From: Planctomycetota bacterium
GTDB lineage: Bacteria > Planctomycetota > SZUA-567 > JAFGNG01
Reading direction: 5' to 3'
DNA length: 5,968 nucleotides
Assembly: GCA_016927125.1 (NCBI GenBank)
Contig: JAFGNG010000064.1
Span: 1 to 5,968, forward strand
Positions 1 to 5,968 of this stretch are shown one piece after another. Every line of letters begins with the position of its first letter. Position 1 is the first letter of the stretch. The notes below the pieces were generated by a model. It was not told where the DNA came from and searched no databases. It worked only from the letters and a program-made list of their open reading frames with translations. The position numbers were made by a program, and so were the translations under genes.

Positions 1-2271
1 ATTCGCCAGGATGGTCTTCATGCAGGGGAGGATCCTCGAATCCTCAACCATCGGCATGGGGATGAACGGGTTGTTGATCTGGTTATACTGGTAGCAGGCA
101 ATGATGTGGGTGTTCTGCCCGCAGAATTTCGAGTATTGCACATAATTGTTGCCGGTCTCTTCAATCCATTGGAGATCCTTGATGGTGGATTGCATCATGG
201 ACTGCTTCTGATCCGCTTCCGAGATCAGCCTGCCGCTGTTGCTGGTGCCGGAACCGAAGTTCATGCCGATGCCGGAGGTCGGGAAGCACCGTTCCGTATG
301 GATGCCGTACTGGCGCTCCATCCCGCCCGCGACCGCGGGGAGATCACCCTTAACACGGTAGATCTTCAGGCTCTTGGCCGCCGCCGGTTCGCCGTTGAGG
401 GCATTGAGGATATCAATCGAGTGCGGCCCGGGATCGGCAATATGGAGCCAGCGCAGGGTCTTCATGCCGTCCGTGAGGAGGAATTTCCCGCCCGTCTCGG
501 CGCCCACGCCGCTCTGGCTGTTGGTCCAGACACCTTCGGCTTTGCTGCTGATCACGACCTCGATAATGCGCTTGGCGTCATCGGGATATGCCAGTTCCAG
601 GTAATAAAAACTGCCCGGGTGCTGGAATTCAATCCGGTAGCTGAAGCCTGAGCCGCGCCGGTCGGAGGTGACTTCGCGATAGCTCAACCCTTCTTTCTTC
701 ACGATTTTAGGCGTCATTACCCGTTCGGCCACCGGGCCGATCTGCGGCACCGGCATGATCGCTTCTACCGAAGGATGCGGATCCTCCGGGTCATCGAAAT
801 TAACCGTGTCTTCCAGTTCCAGATCCAACCCTTCGCGGTAATCACTTCCCGCGATGGTCTCCGAGGTGATTTTGTGCAGAACCATCAGCGGCTCGCGGTG
901 GCGCTTGGCGATCTCGACATTATCATTGCCGGTCAGCTTCAGTGCCAGGGTATAGATCCCGCGTTCCTGGCGGCCAAGGTTGAGCCGGTAGATCAGCGAA
1001 TCATCTTCCTCTGCAAAGACGGTAACCGCGGCTTTGTCCTGATGAACGCTCAGCCCTTCGCGGTCGGCCTTGGCAAAGTAATAAGTCAGCGTCGGGCGCC
1101 TGCTCTTGAGGCCCCGCGGCACATAGACATCTACCAGCATCTCGTCGTTATCGGGATAAAACAGGTCCTTGCGCTTGGGATTTTTGATCACCAGCAGCCC
1201 GGTGTAAGCCGGGATGCCGATCTGCCTGGCCCAATTGCGCGTCTGGATCGCCGGCGGGTTTGCCCCCGCCACCTGCTTCCATTCGGAATCATCAAAGCCC
1301 ACCTGGTTCCACCCCGGGGTTTCATCCAGGCTGTATTTCCACTCCGGCCCCGAGCCAATTTCAATAATCTCCCCGCTCTCCATAATCACCCGCGCTTGGA
1401 CATATAACGGCGGAGTATAGTTAATCCGGAAACCGTAAAAGGCGAAGCAGTTCTTCCCGGCATGCAAATAAGGGGCAATCTCCACCGGGTCGAGATGGAG
1501 CAGGTTCTTCGCGCCCCGGCGCTTGACCAATTCGCCATTGATATAGAAACGGCTGGCAATCTCTTCCTTGTTATACCAGCTTCCCTGGTTGGCATATTGG
1601 ACATCGGCCACTGCCCGCCAGATTTTGCCTTCGGGAATTTCCACCTCGGTGCGGACATAGCCCTCATACACCGGCTGCTTGAGCTTGAGCCATTCGAGCT
1701 CGATCCGGTCGCCTGGTTTGCCTTCAATCACTAGGTCCAGGCCGTCGGGGTTGGCATTGCCGCATTGCAATTTATCAAAGACCAGTTCCTGCCAGTCTCC
1801 GGCAAGCGTAGCGGTTTGGGTGTTATCCTGCGCCACGCCGTCCAGCCAGAAGCGCGCCGTCCACTTGCTTTCTCCCGCCACCTGCCTGGCCCGGACATGG
1901 ACGTGGTTAAGGCAGGGGAAGGTATCCACGATCTCCGCTACCGGTTGTCCTCCCAGGTAGTTGCCCCACCCGAGGACAGCCTTTTTATCAGTGAGGGTAA
2001 ATACAATTTTGCCGTCTTCAACCGCGAAATCCTCCACATTCTCGGAGGCAGTGAAGTTGGCATTATTATCATTGGCGAAAAAAACCTTTTCGCGATTCTG
2101 GAGCGGCAGTTGCATGCCATGCGCGAAGAGGTAATCTGACATTTCAGGGTCTTGATTGAAATAATCAGTGGTCGGTTCTTTAACTTCAGCCGCGCACCCG
2201 GATTGGATGAGGCCGGGAATGGATAAAAATATAACTGCGAATAACCATAATTTTCCTCTGCCCGTCGCCAT
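1..2271 (-). CDS. Large exported multi-domain protein, probable carbohydrate-binding or carbohydrate-active, C-terminus cut by the window edge
   Basis: One open frame of 757 codons runs from the ATG at 2271 to the left edge with no stop. I checked it triplet by triplet. The start is supported by a strong Shine-Dalgarno 7 nt upstream. Residues 1-29 look like an export signal: basic R5 and K7, a hydrophobic core at about 8-22, then QSGC ending at C26, followed by AAE. C26 could be a lipoprotein cysteine, although Q at -3 is a poor lipobox; cleavage after A28 is the alternative. The rest reads as successive beta-rich modules: about 60-195, about 198-335 (with a YINGELV stretch near 244 and PGWNQVGFDDSEWK at 319-332, which resembles galactose-binding-like modules beside rhamnosidase and GH2 enzymes), about 340-470, and about 500-650. 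From about 655 a Cys-, Asn- and Met-rich segment (HTERCFPTSG, then DLQWIEETGNNYVQYSKFCG) begins what may be a catalytic domain. I do not recognise the family, and no catalytic residues can be assigned. Confidence 0.85.
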   Translation of the reverse strand, partial: MATGRGKLWLFAVIFLSIPGLIQSGCAAEVKEPTTDYFNQDPEMSDYLFAHGMQLPLQNREKVFFANDNNANFTASENVEDFAVEDGKIVFTLTDKKAVLGWGNYLGGQPVAEIVDTFPCLNHVHVRARQVAGESKWTARFWLDGVAQDNTQTATLAGDWQELVFDKLQCGNANPDGLDLVIEGKPGDRIELEWLKLKQPVYEGYVRTEVEIPEGKIWRAVADVQYANQGSWYNKEEIASRFYINGELVKRRGAKNLLHLDPVEIAPYLHAGKNCFAFYGFRINYTPPLYVQARVIMESGEIIEIGSGPEWKYSLDETPGWNQVGFDDSEWKQVAGANPPAIQTRNWARQIGIPAYTGLLVIKNPKRKDLFYPDNDEMLVDVYVPRGLKSRRPTLTYYFAKADREGLSVHQDKAAVTVFAEEDDSLIYRLNLGRQERGIYTLALKLTGNDNVEIAKRHREPLMVLHKITSETIAGSDYREGLDLELEDTVNFDDPEDPHPSVEAIMPVPQIGPVAERVMTPKIVKKEGLSYREVTSDRRGSGFSYRIEFQHPGSFYYLELAYPDDAKRIIEVVISSKAEGVWTNSQSGVGAETGGKFLLTDGMKTLRWLHIADPGPHSIDILNALNGEPAAAKSLKIYRVKGDLPAVAGGMERQYGIHTERCFPTSGIGMNFGSGTSNSGRLISEADQKQSMMQSTIKDLQWIEETGNNYVQYSKFCGQNTHIIACYQYNQINNPFIPMPMVEDSRILPCMKTILAN

Positions 2272-2278
2272 CTCAGTG

Positions 2279-2288
2279 CCCCTTTCCT
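2279..2288 (-). promoter_or_regulatory. Ribosome binding site of the exported-protein gene
   Basis: On the minus strand this reads AGGAAAGGGG, ending 7 nt before the ATG at 2271-2269. This purine-rich match at normal spacing fixes that ATG as the start. The only other nearby minus-strand ATG, at 2297, is in a different frame. Confidence 0.75.
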
Positions 2289-2306
2289 GAAATCCAAGAA
2301 TGTGTT

Positions 2307-2332
2307 TGAAACGCGGAATATTCTTTATTTCA
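2307..2332. promoter_or_regulatory. 26-bp interrupted perfect dyad, candidate operator
   Basis: The plus strand reads TGAAA, four bases, GAATATTC, four bases, TTTCA. The outer arms and the inner 8-bp palindrome share one centre (between 2319 and 2320), so 18 of 26 positions are symmetric. It lies between the candidate minus-strand promoter and the start codon, in the likely 5' leader of the exported-protein gene. This position suits a repressor site. No regulator family is assigned. Confidence 0.35.
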
Positions 2333-2348
2333 TCAGGTTAATACGCCT

Positions 2349-2363
2349 GCTTAGGCTATAAGC
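2349..2363. repeat. Inverted repeat GCTTA-GGCTA-TAAGC
   Basis: Perfect 5-bp arms around a 5-bp spacer overlap the possible -10 element of the minus-strand promoter (2355-2360). It could be an operator that blocks polymerase. A short repeat like this can also arise by chance in 300 bp. Confidence 0.25.
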
Positions 2364-2381
2364 GCACCCGCAAAATGTCAA
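2355..2381 (-). promoter_or_regulatory. Candidate sigma-70-type promoter for the exported-protein gene
   Basis: The minus strand has an exact TTGACA -35 hexamer at 2381-2376. Downstream lies TATAGC (2360-2355) at a short 15-bp spacing, or the weaker TAGCCT at 17 bp. Transcription would start about 75 bp before the gene. The -35 match is strong but the -10 is ambiguous. Confidence 0.4.
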
Positions 2382-2430
2382 GAAATCTTACATTACATAG
2401 AAACTAACTGTTCGCGAGAAACTATTATTT

Positions 2431-2476
2431 CAAAAAAACCAAGTTTTTCCCTGCAATCCTTGCAAAAAAAACCAAA
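2431..2476. repeat. Direct repeat of A-tract motif CA(7-8)CCAA
   Basis: CAAAAAAACCAA starts at 2431, and a near copy with eight A residues starts at 2463, 32 bp later (about three helical turns). A GTTTTT run lies between them. The arrangement suggests intrinsically bent DNA or an UP-like element just upstream of the plus-strand promoter candidate. Base composition alone could also produce it. Confidence 0.35.
2452..2464. promoter_or_regulatory. Inverted repeat TGCAA-TCC-TTGCA, candidate operator
   Basis: Perfect 5-bp arms around a 3-bp centre overlap the candidate plus-strand -35 (2460-2465). The outline loosely resembles operators of LacI-family sugar regulators, but it lacks their usual central CG. 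The match is suggestive only. Confidence 0.3.
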
Positions 2477-2488
2477 CCGGATTAGGAT
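2460..2488 (+). promoter_or_regulatory. Candidate sigma-70-type promoter for the glycosidase operon
   Basis: TTGCAA (2460-2465) and TAGGAT (2483-2488) are separated by 17 bp. Each matches four of six consensus positions, and A-tracts lie just upstream. Initiation near 2495 would give a leader of about 77 nt before the GH116 start. Confidence 0.35.
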
Positions 2489-2557
2489 CTCGAATTCAGT
2501 GAAGAGGACTTTTGGCGCTCCACCCTAAGGGTAATCATTTTTATTTTAATGAAGCAC

Positions 2558-2567
2558 AAAGGAGAGG
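2558..2567 (+). promoter_or_regulatory. Ribosome binding site that sets the GH116 start
   Basis: AAAGGAGAGG ends 4 nt before the ATG at 2572. This favours 2572 over an in-frame TTG at 2512, which would add 20 residues (ALHPKGNHFYF and so on) with no similarity to the family. The TTG has only a closer, weaker AAGAGG in front of it. Confidence 0.75.
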
Positions 2568-2571
2568 TAAG

Positions 2572-5031
2572 ATGGACGGGCAAGGAATTGTCTACGAAGG
2601 CGAAGTCAACGAACTGCTTGGCATGGCCATGGGCGGGCTGGGAACTTCAACCCTGGAGATCGATCGCGCCGGCCGCTTCCAGAATGTGAGAGTACAGAAT
2701 ATGTGGATCGGCAAGCTCTGGCCAACCCAGCTCAGCCGTTTCCTGTCTGTCCACACCAGCGCCAAGGGCAAGTCTGTTGGCAAGGTGCTCCAGTTGGAGC
2801 ATGGCAGCGAGCTTCCCTGCGTTGCCGGCTTGCAGTACGAAGGCAACTTCCCCTTCACCAGAATCGCATACCAGGATAAGGAGCTGCTCTGCGATCTCTC
2901 CCTCGAAGCCTTCAGCCCCTTTGTGCCGCATGATGCGGATGCCTCATCATTGCCGCTGGTCTTCTTTAATATGAAATTAAAAAATCCCGGCAAGGAAACC
3001 GTCACCGCCGCGGTGGCGCTTTCCTGGAACAATGACATTGCCGCGCAACCCTTCTACAACGGCCTGCCCCCCCAAGGCAACCAGAACTCCTTGCTCGGCG
3101 GCAAGCTCACCGGCGTCAAGATGGGCACCCTTTATGAATCCAACAAGGAATCGGAATATCTTCTGGCCTGCATCCCTTCCGAGGGAGTGGAATACGAAGC
3201 GGTGGCGGACTGGTGGAAGGGTAAGCCCGGCCGCTGGCTGGGGCCGAATTTCTCCTCCGGCGAGGAAGAGGTTATCAAGCGCTGGGAGGAATACCTGCAG
3301 GAGGGCAAGCTGCCTTCCGAGCGGAACGTAGTGGATGAGCTCGGGCAGTTCTCCTACCATATCCCCGTGGGCGCGGTTTCCGGCAAGGTCGAACTGGCTC
3401 CCGGCGAAGAAAAGACTGTCCGCTTCGCCCTGGCGTGGTACTTCCCGCACCAGCAGGACAAAACCGGCCACTATATCGGCCACCAGTACGCGGTCCGCTT
3501 CCCCGGCGGCACCGAGGAGGTGCTGGACTGGGCGTTGGCGCGCGACGACTACCTGTATGAAAAAAGCGGCTCCTGGCAGAAGCTGATCCTGGACGCCAGC
3601 CTGCCGGAGAATACCCGCAAGTATATCCTGAACTCCCTCTACCTCCTGCCGCGGCTGACCTGGTGGATCGCGGACGGCCGCTTCCTGAATTACGAATCGG
3701 TCGACTGCCCCCTGGTCAACCCGGTGCCGCTGGAGCTCTATATCATGCCGGCACTCGGGGTCTTCTTCCCGGATCAGCACGCCCTGCTTACCAGGAACAT
3801 CATTCCGCATCAGTTGCCCTCGGGTGAGATTCCTTCCTTCATGGGGCACATGAGCATGCATGACCTGAAGTACCGCGTCTTCAGCCCCTGGGATGTTTCC
3901 ACCTATGTCATTTCAACCGCCTGGCAGATCTTCTGGGGTGGGGGCACTGCCACCCATGCCGAGGAGATGTACCCGGTCATCAAGAAGGCGTTGCAATGGG
4001 GCAAGACCCTCGACATGGACGATGACGGCGTGCCGGACTGCCACGGCATTGACCAGGCCTGGGATACCTGGCCGATGTTCGGCGCCTCCTGCCTGGTTGC
4101 CGACATGTGGATGGTCGCGCTGAAGATCGGCGAGAAGTTGGCGCAGCACTTTAAGGATAAAGACTTTGCCGCCTGGTGCGCCCAGATCTTTAAGCAAGCT
4201 GATGACACGGTCGAGTCCCGCCTCTGGAATGGCGAGTATTACGACCTCTATGACGATCCTGAGAACGACCGCCATTCCGATACCTGTTTCATTGACCAGT
4301 TCGACGGCCAGACCGTGGCGTACTTCCTCGGCCTTGGGGATGTCCACCCGCGCGAGCAGATCAAAAAGGCGGTCGAGAGTATCTGGAAGCTCAATGTCGA
4401 GCCCTGCAAATTCTGCGCCCGCAGCGGCGCCAAGCCCGATGGTTCGAGCGACAACACCAGCATGACTAACAAGCAGTCCAACGTCTTCTCGCCCATCACT
4501 ATCTCGCCCCTTGGCGCCATTGCCATGCGCGTCGGCAAGGTCAAGGAAGCCATCGAATTAATGGAAGAAGCCTCCACCATCGTTCTTGAGAAGATGCGCG
4601 ATCCCTGGCATGGCCTCCTGATGTTCGATGCCGATACGGGCGAGCATTTCTACGGCAAGCACTATAGCGATATCCTGATTATCTGGGATATCCTCCACGC
4701 CCTTACCGGCTTCAGCGTCAACTGCCTGGATAATGTCATGACCCTCGAGCCGCCGCTGGTTCCGGTCAAGGGCCCGGTGCTGACCAAGCTCTTCTTCGGG
4801 CAGGTGTCATTTGAGGATAACAGCGGCAAGGTCCTCTTGGTGATGACCAATACCAACTCGCCGGCTTGCATCAGCCAGCTCAAGGTCAAGTTGCCGGTAG
4901 GTGTCAAGGCCAAGGAATGTATCTCCCTGGGTGGTAAGAAAGCTTCAGTCAAGCCGGACAGCGATGGCTACTTTGTCTTTACTGACATCTCCATCGCGCC
5001 GGACAATGAGCTCAGGATCGAGTGGAAATAA
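2572..5031 (+). CDS. GH116 family glycosidase (GBA2/DUF608-type), cytoplasmic, divergent pocket
   Basis: The complete protein is 819 residues, normal for bacterial GH116, with no signal peptide or membrane segment. The N-terminal beta domain shows GMAMGGLGTSTLEIDRAGRF (from 17), SPFVPHDADASSLPL (115-129) and LAWYFP (287-292). The catalytic (alpha/alpha)6 domain follows. NYES places E375 at the nucleophile position (human GBA2 E527), and the flanking VNPVPLELYIMPALGVFFP aligns without gaps to the family's YNTYDVHFYASFALIMLWP. DQAWDTW places D498 at the acid/base position (GBA2 D677), just after DMDDDGVPD (481-489). LWNGEYYD (551-558) and IDQFDGQ (574-580) are further family motifs. Residues from about 722 form a beta-rich tail. 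The family cleaves beta-glucosides, beta-xylosides or beta-GlcNAc with retention. The glucose-binding positions differ here, so the substrate is open. It is first in an operon with a GH2 gene 26 bp downstream. Confidence 0.88.
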   Translation: MDGQGIVYEGEVNELLGMAMGGLGTSTLEIDRAGRFQNVRVQNMWIGKLWPTQLSRFLSVHTSAKGKSVGKVLQLEHGSELPCVAGLQYEGNFPFTRIAYQDKELLCDLSLEAFSPFVPHDADASSLPLVFFNMKLKNPGKETVTAAVALSWNNDIAAQPFYNGLPPQGNQNSLLGGKLTGVKMGTLYESNKESEYLLACIPSEGVEYEAVADWWKGKPGRWLGPNFSSGEEEVIKRWEEYLQEGKLPSERNVVDELGQFSYHIPVGAVSGKVELAPGEEKTVRFALAWYFPHQQDKTGHYIGHQYAVRFPGGTEEVLDWALARDDYLYEKSGSWQKLILDASLPENTRKYILNSLYLLPRLTWWIADGRFLNYESVDCPLVNPVPLELYIMPALGVFFPDQHALLTRNIIPHQLPSGEIPSFMGHMSMHDLKYRVFSPWDVSTYVISTAWQIFWGGGTATHAEEMYPVIKKALQWGKTLDMDDDGVPDCHGIDQAWDTWPMFGASCLVADMWMVALKIGEKLAQHFKDKDFAAWCAQIFKQADDTVESRLWNGEYYDLYDDPENDRHSDTCFIDQFDGQTVAYFLGLGDVHPREQIKKAVESIWKLNVEPCKFCARSGAKPDGSSDNTSMTNKQSNVFSPITISPLGAIAMRVGKVKEAIELMEEASTIVLEKMRDPWHGLLMFDADTGEHFYGKHYSDILIIWDILHALTGFSVNCLDNVMTLEPPLVPVKGPVLTKLFFGQVSFEDNSGKVLLVMTNTNSPACISQLKVKLPVGVKAKECISLGGKKASVKPDSDGYFVFTDISIAPDNELRIEWK

Positions 5032-5057
5032 AATTTTCTAATATAAAGGCTGAACGT

Positions 5058-5968
5058 ATGACTATGCGCAGCGTAAATCTTGACGGCACTTGGCAACTCG
5101 GCTGGCAGAACCAGCAGCGTTATCCCGATTACCAGAAGCGCCCGCGCCGGGGATTGATCGACGTCAATGTCCCCGGCGATATCCATCTGGCTCTTTTTGC
5201 CGCTGGCAAGATCGGGGATCCGGTGATTGATGATAACAACCGGCGGATTTTCTGGCTCAGTAAGAAAGAGTGGTGGTTCTACCGTGATTTCAAGCTGGAC
5301 AGTTTTGCCAACCAGGTTATCGAGATGGATTTCCAGGGACTCGATTACGAAGCTGAGGTCTGGCTCAACGGCCGGCACGTGGCGAGCCACCGCAACATGT
5401 TCCGCCCGCTGCGGATAGACTTGACCGGCGAAGTCAAGGCCAAGAACAGCATTGCCGTCCGCCTCCTGCCGCACCGTACCGATCTTGCTCGCCTGCCAGA
5501 GGGTTCCCAGATGCGCATGACCGGGCGGCCTTATATTGGTTTCCCGGAGGAAGTGCGCACCTCGCGCCCCTGGATGCGCAAGGCGCAATATACCTTCGGC
5601 TGGGACTGGACCCAGGCGCTCTATACCTGCGGGATCTGGCGCGGCGTGGAGCTTAAAGTCATGGACAGGCTCGCTATCGAAGACGAGTTCGCCTTTACCC
5701 GTTGCGCTGACCAGAAACAAGCGGAGCTGACCTTCCGCTGCCGGAGCCGCTCCTTCATGAAGCTGACCGCCAGCGGGGTTTTAACGGTTGACCTTTACCT
5801 CAAGGGCAAGGGCAGGGCGAAGGTGGCAACCTACAGCAAGGAGATCCTCCTCGCGCCCGGCTCCACCGAGCACGAACTCTCCGGAGTTTTGCCCAGTCCC
5901 GAACTCTGGTGGCCCCTCGGTTATGGCGAGCAGGCCAGGTATGAAGCCCGCTTCACTATCCAAGCCGA
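5058..5968 (+). CDS. GH2 beta-mannosidase-like glycosidase, C-terminus cut by the window edge
   Basis: 303 codons are present from the ATG at 5058, with AAAGG 8 nt upstream. A second ATG lies two codons on and could also serve. There is no signal peptide, so the enzyme should be cytoplasmic. Residues 1-200 form the GH2 sugar-binding jelly roll: LDGTWQL (8-14), VPGDIHLALFAAGKIGDP (38-55), FWLSKKEWWFYRDF (65-78), the LDYEAEVWLNG core (95-105), and RKAQYTFGWDW (174-184) followed by CGIWRGVEL. The VPGD-IH and RKAQY-FGWDW signatures are typical of beta-mannosidases rather than beta-galactosidases or glucuronidases. Residues from about 205 start the Ig-like domain, ending with LWWPLGYGEQ. The catalytic barrel and both catalytic glutamates lie outside the window. 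Where the family usually has WDWGP, this protein has WDWTQ. It probably releases beta-linked mannose from oligosaccharides and is co-transcribed with the GH116 gene. Confidence 0.9.
   Translation, partial: MTMRSVNLDGTWQLGWQNQQRYPDYQKRPRRGLIDVNVPGDIHLALFAAGKIGDPVIDDNNRRIFWLSKKEWWFYRDFKLDSFANQVIEMDFQGLDYEAEVWLNGRHVASHRNMFRPLRIDLTGEVKAKNSIAVRLLPHRTDLARLPEGSQMRMTGRPYIGFPEEVRTSRPWMRKAQYTFGWDWTQALYTCGIWRGVELKVMDRLAIEDEFAFTRCADQKQAELTFRCRSRSFMKLTASGVLTVDLYLKGKGRAKVATYSKEILLAPGSTEHELSGVLPSPELWWPLGYGEQARYEARFTIQA

Noticed and set aside
106..1407. Plus-strand open frames at 106-651 and 775-1407 opposite the exported-protein gene
   Set aside because: They mirror the codon structure of the continuous minus-strand gene, have no good ribosome binding site or recognisable motif, and are separated by stops.
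1938..2297. Minus-strand frame starting at ATG 2297
   Set aside because: It is out of frame with the 757-codon gene, is short, and lacks the signal sequence; the Shine-Dalgarno at 2279-2288 serves the ATG at 2271.
2512..2571. N-terminal extension of the GH116 protein from TTG 2512
   Set aside because: The frame is open, but the ATG at 2572 has a much better ribosome binding site and the extra 20 residues match nothing in the family.
2977..3861. 294-codon minus-strand frame antisense to the GH116 gene
   Set aside because: The sense strand has clear GH116 motifs throughout; the antisense product is low in recognisable motifs and results from GC-rich codon bias.
4291..4314. D575 in IDQFDGQ as the acid/base of the GH116 enzyme
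   Set aside because: It is a conserved family position (DQ..GQ), but counting from the human nucleophile E527 puts D677 in the earlier TYDGW-type motif, which is D498 here.
5032..5057. Terminator between the GH116 and GH2 genes
   Set aside because: The 26-bp gap has no stem-loop; it only carries the AAAGG ribosome binding site, so the two genes are probably co-transcribed.
4968..5720. 250-codon minus-strand frame antisense to the GH2 gene
   Set aside because: The plus strand encodes the GH2 N-terminal domain over the same bases; the antisense frame is a shadow.

Overview
The window holds parts of three large genes for carbohydrate breakdown, arranged around one divergent intergenic region. 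All three are bacterial in style: they have Shine-Dalgarno sequences, two of them sit 26 bp apart in the same direction, and there are no introns. The DNA is moderately GC-rich in the genes and AT-rich between them. The mix of a large multi-domain secreted protein with cytoplasmic GH116 and GH2 enzymes would fit an uncultured polysaccharide degrader such as a Lentisphaerae/PVC-type bacterium. This is only an impression, because the window contains no taxonomic marker.

Layout. Positions 1-2271 (minus strand) are one uninterrupted reading frame of at least 757 codons that runs off the left edge. It encodes an exported protein with an N-terminal hydrophobic signal, several apparent beta-sandwich modules, and the start of an unidentified C-terminal domain. 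Positions 2272-2571 are a 300-bp divergent control region with one candidate promoter for each strand, three inverted repeats and repeated A-tracts. Positions 2572-5031 (plus) encode a complete 819-residue GH116 (GBA2/DUF608-type) glycosidase without a signal peptide. It keeps the expected catalytic Glu and Asp but differs at other pocket positions. Positions 5058-5968 (plus) are the first 303 codons of a GH2 beta-mannosidase-like enzyme, also without a signal peptide, which runs off the right edge.

Working model (inference): the exported protein binds or attacks a glycan outside the cytoplasm. The plus-strand operon removes sugars from imported fragments in the cytoplasm, with the GH2 enzyme probably taking beta-mannosyl residues and the GH116 enzyme another beta-linked sugar. 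The shared intergenic region may co-regulate both sides. No transporter, regulator, RNA gene, mobile element or CRISPR array is visible.
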